A stretch of 47,509 nt of DNA from Prosthecobacter debontii (GTDB lineage Bacteria; Verrucomicrobiota; Verrucomicrobiia; Chthoniobacterales; Chthoniobacteraceae): assembly GCA_945905735.1 (NCBI GenBank), contig CAMDQC010000021.1, forward strand, positions 1 to 47,509, read 5' to 3'. Position numbers and translations under genes: made by a program. The notes below the pieces were generated by a model, which did no database searches, was not told the DNA's origin, and was given only the letters and a program-made list of their open reading frames with translations. Below, piece by piece: positions 1-9,100 of the stretch (the stretch's first letter is position 1; every line of letters begins with the position of its first letter).

Positions 1-162
1 ATTTCTCCCGCCGGGTGGTTTTCTTTTTTTCGCTGTACTCCGCTGCCGCGAAACTCATTTGCTTTTCCATGCTCTTGTCTATCAGCTCTATCGCCCGCTG
101 TCCCGCTATTTTACAGGGACTTTCGCTTTATTCAGCGTTTCCCTAGGGAGCATTCCAGCCCT

Positions 163-534
163 ATGAAAAACAATCCTGTCGGCTGGTTCGAAATCTACGT
201 TCAAGACATGCCCCGCGCGAAGACGTTTTACGAAACTGTCTTCTCCACGAAGCTCGAGAAACTCCCCGGCACCGAGCTGGAGATGTGGACGTTCGGGATG
301 GACAACAATTCCTACGGAGCACCCGGCGCGCTCATCAAGATGGACTGTTGTCAATCGGGCGGCGGCGGAACGCTGGTCTATTTTTCGTGCGAAGATTGCG
401 CGGTGGAGGAGTCACGCGTCGTTGCGGCAGGCGGCACGGTGTTTAAGACGAAGTTTGGAATCGGCCCCTATGGCTTCATCGCGTTGGTGACGGACACCGA
501 GGGAAACATGATTGGGCTGCATTCGATGAAATAG
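163..534 (+). CDS. VOC family protein (glyoxalase/bleomycin resistance-like)
   Basis: A 123-residue cytoplasmic protein without signal peptide. The opening (NPVGWFEIYVQDMPRAKTFY) is the typical first beta-strand and helix of a vicinal-oxygen-chelate module, and the end (FIALVTDTEGNMIGLHS) is the typical last strand, with the acidic residue that often binds metal in the family. One module of about 120 residues matches the usual length of small VOC proteins, which act as dimers. The substrate cannot be read from sequence; this subgroup is usually annotated as glyoxalase-like or PhnB-like. The start is supported by a GGGAG stretch about 12 bases upstream. The gene stands alone on the plus strand, convergent with the giant gene to its right. 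No terminator-like hairpin was found after it. Confidence 0.85.
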   Translation: MKNNPVGWFEIYVQDMPRAKTFYETVFSTKLEKLPGTELEMWTFGMDNNSYGAPGALIKMDCCQSGGGGTLVYFSCEDCAVEESRVVAAGGTVFKTKFGIGPYGFIALVTDTEGNMIGLHSMK

Positions 535-684
535 GGGAGACGGTCGCTTTTTGCGAAGCACGCACCGCGCGGCTGTCTCAACTACTTCGTGGCCACTACG
601 CGCAAAATACCTCTATTCACTCGCGCCGCTTGGGAGCGGGTTTGATTGCAAATGAATCGCTGTCGTTGCGAAGCGGATGTCGGC

Positions 685-3600
685 CTACGAGTAGCGGTCG
701 GCTTTAGCCCGCCGCCGTCCGCCGAAGAGTAGTGCTAGGCCGCCGAGGAGGAGCGTGGCACTCGTGGGCTCGGGGACTACGTGGAGGATGAGGTCATTCC
801 CTCCGTCGGCAAATTGAAGCGTGCCGGTGATCGTGATGTCGCCGATGATGCCGGTCACGTTTGCGCCAAGTGTGCCTACGATTGGGGTGCTGCTATCGAA
901 GAGCAGGTAGTCGCCGTTTTCAAAGCCCGTAAGAGCCGAGAATAGGAAGTCGTCGAATTCCAACACGCCTGTGCCAATGTTGAGCGAGCCGCTGCTGAGG
1001 AGGATTTTGTCGCTCGTGCTACCCAGCTCAAACTCAAGGCTGCCGGGATTGATTCCGCTGATGTCCAGCGAGCCGCTTGCCCCGAGGTTGAACGTGAGTG
1101 TGCCGGCAGAGTTGCCGGGAGCGAGGTGCCCGTTGACCGTGGCGGTGATGTCTCCGCCTGCGCCGAAGGTTCCCGCGCCTGCCAAGGTGCCACCAGGCCC
1201 GACGGTGATCGCTCCCGAACCGCTCGCGGAGCCGGTGAGGTTGTTCGCGCGGAGGGTTCCTGCGTTTACGGTAGTGCCGCCGGAGTAGCTATTGGCGTTT
1301 GTGAGATTCATGGTTCCGTCGCCTTCTTTCACGAGGGCTGCGGTGCCCGTGTCGGTGTTTTCGAGTTCGGTGTGGACGTTGAGATCGCTCGCGGAATCGC
1401 CAGTGACATCGTTTATCGTAAATGTGGACGCGCCTACCCACGCGAGACCGCGGTTCGTGTTGTCGCCGCCTTGCTGGGTGATTGTGGAAGGCGAGATGCC
1501 GCCGACTGAGACATTTCCGTGCAGGAAATAGTTTTCGCCATTGTAGGCAATCGCTCCGGGTTCCGTTGTCCATGTTCCCCCATTCATTTGGACAGCGCCG
1601 ACATGTGTGTGGTCCACGCCCGTGCCACTTGTAAGGGTGCCTCCTGCATTGACGATGTAGTTCGCGGAGATGCTGGCCGCATTCGTAGAAGCAAACTCGA
1701 GCGTGCCGCCGTTGTTGATTCGCACGATTCCGTTTGCCGGAATACGGTTGTTCGTCTGTGCACCGGCGAGGGCGAGCGTGCCAGCGTTCACGGTGAAGAT
1801 ACCCGTGGCTGTGTTTGTGCCGTCGAGCACGAGACGGCCGTTGCCGGTTTTGGTAAAGCCGCCGTTGCCGGTGATGTTGTCGCTAATGGTGAGCGTGTTG
1901 CCGTTCGTATCGAAAACCGTCCCGCCGACAAGTTCCGTAGCGACGGTGATCGAAGTATTCACCGCTGCGCGGATGGTGCCAGCGCCGAGGTTGATGTCGC
2001 TCGGGAAGTTTGCGTTTTGCTCCCAAATTCCTTCGACACCGAGATTCAGTTCGCCGCCCGTCAGATTGAAGACGCCGGCATTTCCGCCGTGACCAAAGCG
2101 CAGGCCGAGCACGTTGGCTGTGCCGCCGCTGAGCGCGTAAGTGCCGTTGCCATCCCACGCAACCGCCATGGCGATGTTCGGCGAGTTGAGCGTGCCGCCG
2201 GATTGGTTGTAGGTGCCGCGGCCCTGAGGCCAGTGACCGAGGACGAAATTACGTCCGTCGGTATTCGCTGCGTTCACATCTACCTGTCCACCGCTCTGGT
2301 TGATAATGGCGTGCGCCTCGGCACCGCCGGCAGCGGTGTTGCCGACTGAGACACTATTTTGCACAAGCAGCGATGTGCCGGGTCCGATGTTTAGTGTTCC
2401 TCCCAGCGTGTCGTCTACTCCGCTGATGCCGCCTTGGAGGCTCCCCACCTTGATGTCGGTACCGTTGGCGAGTGTTGTCACGCCGTTGCCGAGGAGGAAA
2501 AGCGTGCCGGCAGGTCCGCCCGGATTGATGTCGTTCGCCACGGTAAAGCCAGCCGGGTTGGCAAAGGTCAGATTTGCCGAGACTGTCGTAAGCCCGGTGC
2601 CGAGCGAACCGCCGGGACCTACTGCCAATGTGCCGCCGGTGACGGAGTTGCCGCCGCTGTGAGTGTTTGCGCCGCTCAGTGTAAGCGTGCCGCCGCCGAT
2701 CTTGCTGAGCGAAACAACTCCGGAGCCATCGGAAATCAGGCCGGCATAGTTACCGGCATTTGCGGTGATCGTTCGCGCACCAGCCACCGAACTCGAAATG
2801 GTTCCCGCTGCGCTTCCTGAGAGGTCGTTTTTTGTGAGGTTGTTGCCATTGAGGTCGAGTGCGCTGTTGATCACGATATTGCCAGTGACCGAGCCGCCCG
2901 CGTTTGCAGCCCCGAGTTTCACAGTGCCGGAACCGACGGTGAGTGTGCCGGTGTAAGCGGAGTTGTTTCCGCCGAGGACGATGGTCCCATTTCCGGCTGT
3001 CGTGATGGCATCCGGTCCAGAAATCGCCGAGTTTACGGTGAGGTCATTGCCCGCGTTGTTCGTCCAGGTCTGCGGGGCGAGCGTGTTGAACGTCGTGGTG
3101 CCGATGGTGAGAGCTCCGGAACCCGCTTCTTTGGTGATGCCGCCTGCACCGATACTCAAAGCGTCTGTTCCGTTGATTGTCACTGCACCAGCCGTGGCGC
3201 CTGAAATGGTGAGGCTCTTGATCCCGAAATTGCCGCCGAGCGTGTTGGTCAGGTTCGCCGCGCTGTTTGTTGCGAAGAAAACATCGGTCGTGGATCCCGG
3301 GACTTGGTTCGTATCGGTTCCACCGGCTGCGTCGGTGCGCCAGTTGCTGGTTGGCGCGACAGATGCATCGGCCCATACTGAACTCACGCTACCCGCCCAA
3401 TATGCGGTCGCAGGATTCGCTGCGCCCGTCACGGTGACTTGATACGCCGTAGCCGTCCGGTTTGGTGTCCATGTGTAAAAGCCCGCCGGTGTCGTGCCGA
3501 GCGCGATGCTTCCATCGCCGGAGAATCCTGTGCCGGAAAGCAACGTGTAGGTGCCGGGGACCACGCCGCCGAGGTTGGCGAGATTGATGGAAGTGCTGCC

Positions 3601-6060
3601 TGAAAGGCTGATGCCACCGGAACTCACGATGGAATCCGACGCGGCCCCATTGACGCCAAACGTGATCGCTCCACCCGAGAGCGCGAGGCTGGATACATTG
3701 AGCGCTGCTGTGGCGACGCCTTTGCCAGTGAGGTCCAGTAATCCGCCGGAAACACTCAGAGCGCCCGCTCCAGTTCCGAGAGCCGTAGCATTTCCGATCC
3801 GCAGCGTTCCGCCGCTCACGCCCGTATCGCCGGTATAGGCATTCGCCGTAGAAAGGATGAGCGTTCCGTTGCCGGTTTTGTTGAGCCCGCCACCGCCGGA
3901 GAGCACACCGCTCATCGTGATCGTGTTGCCCGATCCGTCGAAATTGATGGCGTTTGCGCCGTTGCCGGTGAGCGTCGCATTCAGCGAAGACGACCAGCTT
4001 GCGCTTGCGGCGAGCGTCCCTCCCAGACCGCCGAGATTAACCGCCGCCGGACCGCCCGCGGTAATGATGCCGCCACTGCCGATATTGGCCGTGCCGCCTT
4101 GCACGGTGAACGTCGCAGATCCGGCGCTGTCGCGGTGATTCACCACGACTTGTGGCGTGTTAAATGTGCCACCGGTTTGGTTGAAGATACCTGTGCCACT
4201 GGTTGCGATGCCAAGTCCCGCAGTCGTCAGCGAGAGCGTTCCTCCGCTGAGGTTGTAAGTATTCGTAGTGCTCGGCCAGTGTCCCAGACGAAAGCCCACG
4301 CCTTCGCCCGAGTTGCTGGTGATGGTCAGCGAGCCGCCGGTATGGTTCACCGTATTGATCTGAGCCGCGCCGCCATTGTTTTCCCCCATGCTCACCGTCC
4401 CTGTCGTGATCGCGACAGAATCTTTAATGATGAGCGTTCCCGCGCCCTCTCCAGTGACCCCGCCTAAAGTATTGTTCTCTCCGACGACGATCCCGCTCGT
4501 GTTGTGAACGCCCGAGCCGCTCAGTGTGAGCGTCCCACCGGTTGCGCGGATCGAGTTCGAGTTCGTGCTGCCGGAAATCTCCATCGCGCCCAGTCCAATC
4601 TTGTAGATGCTCACTCCCGTATTCGTCATTGCTGCGGAGATAAGCAAGTCGGTCGTCGCCGCTCCGTCCGCCACCGTGGCGATGAACTTATTTCCGCTGT
4701 CTGCGCGCATATTGATACGCCCCGAAATGACCGCCGTATTTGCGCTGGCAAAGGTGTTCAATGGCGTGTTGTTCCATTGGTAAGCAGCGCCCGTGAGTGA
4801 ACTCACACCGCCGTTGATGCGCAGTTCTCCGCCCGTCATATTCACGACCGTATTCCAGACGTGGTTATCGCCGCCGAGGCTTTCCACGTAGCCTTCGTTG
4901 ATGGTGAGCGAATCAATCTTCGCACCGGTGGTGTAGCCGAAAGACGCGGAGCCGCCGTTGTTTGTGGCCAAAAGTTGTGCGCCGGCATTCACGGTCACCG
5001 CTCCGCGAAGATTACCGTTTCCGGCGCCTGTTTGTCCGGTCACTGCGAGCGTGCCGCCGTTCACCGTTGTCCCGCCGCTGTAAGTCGTGAGGCCGGAGAG
5101 CGTCAGCGTGCCATTGCCGGACTTCGTCAGACTGCCCACGCCATTGATTGCGCCGCTGATGGTGGTGGCGAAGCCGTTGCTGTCAAAAATCGCGCCTGTT
5201 CCGGCGACCATGTGCATTTCAAGACTTGAGGTCCACGCCGCCGTCGAGCGAATCGTGCCACCTCCGAGATTGATGTCGTACGTGGTGAGGGCGGCCGCAT
5301 CGGTCGTCTTGAATCCATTCACGCCGAGATTCAACTGACCGCCGGTCATGTTGAACTTGCTCTCGCCACCCCCAGCAGTGCGAGTCTGCATGGTGATTCC
5401 GTGCGCGTTAAACGTCCCGCCGTTCAACGCGAATGTGCCGGAGCTGTCGATGCCGAGAATCACGCTGCCGACCGAGCCTTCCGCACCAGTGCCCGCTGCG
5501 CCAGTCATATTGAGAGTGCCGCCATTCATCGTGTAGCTGTTTTGTGCGCCGGCCACCTGCCCCCAGTGCCCGAGGCGGAACTGGTGACCGATATTCACAT
5601 CGCCGCCGCTCTGCACGACATGCCCGGAGGCACCGTCCCATTCGCCGAGGTGAAACGAGTTCGAGACGTTCAAAACCGTCCCTGCATTGATAAATGCGCG
5701 TCCGAAGTTGTTCACGTTCGCGACCGGGCCCATACCATCCCCTGTGTGTCCCTCGCCGACGAAGATTGTGCCGATCGTGTAAGTGCCCGAGGCGAAGGTG
5801 AACCCACTCGTAGGGGCTGCCGCTGTGCCCGTTGAGAGGTAGAGCAGGTTCGCATTGAGTGCGACGCCGTTCACGCTGCCGGGCGTGCTGACAAATATAT
5901 TGTCCCCTGCGAGGGGGGCAGCGCCGCCGCTCCAGTTTGCGCCATTGGTCCAATCGCCGTCGCCGGGATTGGTAAGCCAAGATACGTCGGCGGCGGTGAG
6001 GATGCTGGGAAGCGCAAGGAATGCGGTGATACTTGCTGTGAGAATACGACGGTTATTCAT
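685..6060 (-). CDS. giant autotransporter-type beta-strand repeat protein with PEP-CTERM sorting tail
   Basis: About 1,790 residues. The start was placed at the internal ATG giving MNNRRILTASITAFLALPS, a clear signal peptide; the open frame extends 27 codons further upstream. The body is rich in Gly, Thr, Asn and Ser and carries many autotransporter-associated beta-strand repeats of the type YSGGTTVNGGTL and GNGTLTLSG, expected to form a long right-handed beta-helix. The C-terminus is VPEPTSATLLLGG, a hydrophobic stretch and GGRRR: a PEP-CTERM signal rather than an outer-membrane barrel. Family knowledge says such proteins are processed by an exosortase and delivered to the surface or an extracellular matrix; no exosortase gene lies in this window. 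The CotH/lamin-tail gene lies 88 bp upstream on the same strand, so co-transcription is plausible. An adhesive or matrix role is inferred. Confidence 0.88.
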   Translation of the reverse strand: MNNRRILTASITAFLALPSILTAADVSWLTNPGDGDWTNGANWSGGAAPLAGDNIFVSTPGSVNGVALNANLLYLSTGTAAAPTSGFTFASGTYTIGTIFVGEGHTGDGMGPVANVNNFGRAFINAGTVLNVSNSFHLGEWDGASGHVVQSGGDVNIGHQFRLGHWGQVAGAQNSYTMNGGTLNMTGAAGTGAEGSVGSVILGIDSSGTFALNGGTFNAHGITMQTRTAGGGESKFNMTGGQLNLGVNGFKTTDAAALTTYDINLGGGTIRSTAAWTSSLEMHMVAGTGAIFDSNGFATTISGAINGVGSLTKSGNGTLTLSGLTTYSGGTTVNGGTLAVTGQTGAGNGNLRGAVTVNAGAQLLATNNGGSASFGYTTGAKIDSLTINEGYVESLGGDNHVWNTVVNMTGGELRINGGVSSLTGAAYQWNNTPLNTFASANTAVISGRINMRADSGNKFIATVADGAATTDLLISAAMTNTGVSIYKIGLGAMEISGSTNSNSIRATGGTLTLSGSGVHNTSGIVVGENNTLGGVTGEGAGTLIIKDSVAITTGTVSMGENNGGAAQINTVNHTGGSLTITSNSGEGVGFRLGHWPSTTNTYNLSGGTLSLTTAGLGIATSGTGIFNQTGGTFNTPQVVVNHRDSAGSATFTVQGGTANIGSGGIITAGGPAAVNLGGLGGTLAASASWSSSLNATLTGNGANAINFDGSGNTITMSGVLSGGGGLNKTGNGTLILSTANAYTGDTGVSGGTLRIGNATALGTGAGALSVSGGLLDLTGKGVATAALNVSSLALSGGAITFGVNGAASDSIVSSGGISLSGSTSINLANLGGVVPGTYTLLSGTGFSGDGSIALGTTPAGFYTWTPNRTATAYQVTVTGAANPATAYWAGSVSSVWADASVAPTSNWRTDAAGGTDTNQVPGSTTDVFFATNSAANLTNTLGGNFGIKSLTISGATAGAVTINGTDALSIGAGGITKEAGSGALTIGTTTFNTLAPQTWTNNAGNDLTVNSAISGPDAITTAGNGTIVLGGNNSAYTGTLTVGSGTVKLGAANAGGSVTGNIVINSALDLNGNNLTKNDLSGSAAGTISSSVAGARTITANAGNYAGLISDGSGVVSLSKIGGGTLTLSGANTHSGGNSVTGGTLAVGPGGSLGTGLTTVSANLTFANPAGFTVANDINPGGPAGTLFLLGNGVTTLANGTDIKVGSLQGGISGVDDTLGGTLNIGPGTSLLVQNSVSVGNTAAGGAEAHAIINQSGGQVDVNAANTDGRNFVLGHWPQGRGTYNQSGGTLNSPNIAMAVAWDGNGTYALSGGTANVLGLRFGHGGNAGVFNLTGGELNLGVEGIWEQNANFPSDINLGAGTIRAAVNTSITVATELVGGTVFDTNGNTLTISDNITGNGGFTKTGNGRLVLDGTNTATGIFTVNAGTLALAGAQTNNRIPANGIVRINNGGTLEFASTNAASISANYIVNAGGTLTSGTGVDHTHVGAVQMNGGTWTTEPGAIAYNGENYFLHGNVSVGGISPSTITQQGGDNTNRGLAWVGASTFTINDVTGDSASDLNVHTELENTDTGTAALVKEGDGTMNLTNANSYSGGTTVNAGTLRANNLTGSASGSGAITVGPGGTLAGAGTFGAGGDITATVNGHLAPGNSAGTLTFNLGASGSLDISGINPGSLEFELGSTSDKILLSSGSLNIGTGVLEFDDFLFSALTGFENGDYLLFDSSTPIVGTLGANVTGIIGDITITGTLQFADGGNDLILHVVPEPTSATLLLGGLALLFGGRRRAKADRYS

Positions 6061-6148
6061 AGAGGTGTTTGGTGAGACATTAAGGTTATCGGAAAGTATA
6101 GATTCGGAAAGGAGGGATAGAGCAGTTTTTCTCCCGCGCAATTAGTTT

Positions 6149-9100
6149 TCACTTCGTCGCGACGACGCGGAAGTAACGCGGGGTGCTGCCTGCGGCTGTG
6201 GCGGAGCGAAAGGTGACTTGCTCCAGGCCGTTGCCGAGTTGCGTGGTGCTCACGAGGACCGTGGTGGCAGCCCATCCGGTGAGATTGGCGCTTTCTTGGA
6301 TGGACCATGCGACATCGACGGCGAGGTGGCGGCGGGTGAAGGTGATGCTGGGGTAGTCGGTGCCGGAGACGTTCACTTTTCCTGCGCTGCTGAGGCTGGA
6401 GTTGTCGTGGGCGCGGGGGTTCTTTCCGTAGCAGTATTCGGCAAAATTGCTGAGGCCGTCGGCGTCTGCATCGTCCATCGTGCCCACGGGCGCGCCGAGG
6501 GCGCTCACCTCTCCGAGCGTCCAGTGGTTGAAGCGCCAGCCTTCGAATCCGTTCGCATTATCCGTGTCTCCGAGGCCGGGCGATCCGCCTTGCACGGCAC
6601 TGAGCGCCCAGACATTTGGCAGCGGGGCCGATGGCGTGCCGTAGTCGGCCCAGCCGGGTGCGGCGTTGCGGGCGACGAGTGTGTAGCCGCCGCCGTCGGT
6701 CTGCGGGAACCACGATGGCTCGTAGTGAAATTCGAGGACTTCCTCGCCCTGCGAATCGACGATTTGGAGCGTGTCGCCGCTGTTGCTGAGGTTGCCGATG
6801 TATTGTCCGCCGATGGTCGCGCCTGCGCCGTAGCGGTAGGTGAATGCGGGCTGGTTGCTGACGAGGACGACGCGGGCGCCGGGTGCGAGCGATGCGCCGA
6901 TTGGGAACGCAAAGTCGATGCCTTTGGTAAACCGCGAGCCTGCGAGACTGAGCGTGGTGCCGCCGGTGTTCACGAGTTCGATGTATTCGAAGTCGGACGC
7001 GGTGACGCCGGGAATGGCGGTCGCCTCGGCGGGTGTCGGGGCAGAAGGGGAGTAGTTGATTTCGGAAACGCGGAGCTGGTTCTGCGATGGAGTCGGCGCG
7101 GCGGTCCACGTCTGCGATGTAAGCAGGGTGTTGTCTGGGCGGCGGAGTTCGATGCTTTCGCCGCGTGCGGACATGGAGCCGTCGTATGGGCCGACGACGA
7201 GCCGGTATTGTCCGCCGGTCGCACCGAGAGTGCGGACGCGGAATGCGGCGGGCGATTTAGCAACGTGGAGCCGCCCGATATTGTCCGTGCCGGTCGTGAA
7301 TGCCGGGATGACGGTGCCGGCGGGGAATGTGTATTCCACTGCGCCAGCGACGTGCCAACCGGAGAGGTCCACGGCAGCGCCGCTGGTGTTGCGGATGACG
7401 AAATACTCGTCGCTTTGATTTGCGGAGGCGGGGTTGAAATCGACGTCTTCGATGGTGAGTGAGGGGCTGGTGTTTTGGGTCGTGGGAATGCCGAGGGCGA
7501 CGGCGTTGTTGAATAAGTATTGGCGGCGTCCGACGAGGAACGGGAATGTGGAGTTGCCCGTTTCGTGGCCGGTGAGCTGCGAGGTCTGCGGGGGATTTGG
7601 GTTGCTGTTTAAAATGCGCAACGCCTGCAAACGTGCGCCGTGTGCGTGTGTGGCTGCGTCGAGCACGCCACCGAATTGTTGGGTGGCGTTGCCATCCACC
7701 CACCATCCCCATTTTTGCAGCTCGCGGTCGCCGTCGGTGAGAAAGGCCGGGCCTACGCCGGGCGGGAGGTAGCTGAGCTTTGGCACCATGATCATGTCGC
7801 TCGATGCGGCGGGGGTGTTGAGGCAGTGGATGGCGAGGATGTTGGTGCCGACGCGGAGCGCGGGAAGGCCGAGCGTGGTGATGTCGCTGGTGGTGAACTG
7901 CACGGCGAGAGTTTCATCGCGGGCCCCGCCGGAGGCGATGGCGGTTCCGGGGCTGCTGGTCATTGTGCCGTCTTGATCCTGGTCGCCTGCGACGGCGACG
8001 CCGTTGATGTAGGCACGGAATCCGTCGTCGTATTTCATGCCGAGCAGGAGTGTGCTGATGTTCGCTAGCGCTGCGGCATCGGGGATTGTAAATGCGACGC
8101 GCACGTAGCAGGTGGCGTTGATGCCGGACATCTCTGTGCCGACATTGGAGTTGATGAGCGCGGTGTAGTTGCCTTCGCCAACGTCATAGCCGACGCCCGT
8201 GGTGCCGGTGGTCCAATTAGCGATGTTCACCGGGTCGGTGTAGTTGGTCCATTGGTTCGCGCCGGTGCCGGCGGTGAGTGAGAGACCACCGTTTGCAGCG
8301 GAAGGGACGAGCCATTTACACGGCGTAGCGTTTCCGTCGAAGATGGTCACTTCCACCGGGGGCGGGCCAGCAGGCGGGTCGATGAGGTCGATGAGCGATG
8401 TGACGCGGTTGTCCCAGATGCCGTTGGTCGCCGTGGAGGAAATGAAGATCTGGTCCATCAACGTGCGTGAGCGTCGCAGGAACATGCTGTTGAGTTCAGG
8501 CACGCTATAGACGAGCTGCATGAGCTGGTTTCCTCCACCGCCGGAGGGGAAGGTGCCTTGGCTGTGAATCTCGTCGTCGAAGTAACCTTGCGCGCCCCAA
8601 AAGGAGTGGCCGAAGCTGAGATCCTGGTCCCAAGGGAGCGGATACCATTCGCCGCTGCCGGTAGTGTCGCGATAGATGTAGTAGTTCTTGTGGCCCCAAT
8701 CGGTGTTCGCGATGAGGCTGTGGACGACGCAGAAATTGATCAGCGCAGGGACGTTCACATTGTCGTAGAGATACTGGCGGCGCTGCGCAGTTGTTTGACC
8801 GCTGCTCCTGATGCCGGTGACGAACGCTTGGAGGTCGGAATTGTCCTCAAACTCGCGGGTCTTCTTTTCCGCGCCGGGAGCCGCCGAGCCTTCAAGGGAG
8901 TTGTACATTTTGTAAAGCGCGCCGTCTTTATCGAGGCCGCTGCGATCCAGGTATTCCTCGTTTCCGTCTTCGACCATATCCGTGAGGGCGAAGAACTGCA
9001 TGGCTTCCGACGACGTGGCGCGACGGACGTGGAGTTGCTCGGAGAAATGGAAAGCCGCGTGTTTGCTATCGGCCCACGCAGCCCATGCGAGTGTGTTGCG

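Noticed and set aside
1126..2820. Several 100-276 codon plus-strand frames opposite the giant repeat protein
   Set aside because: They are by-products of the repetitive GC-rich coding sequence on the minus strand.
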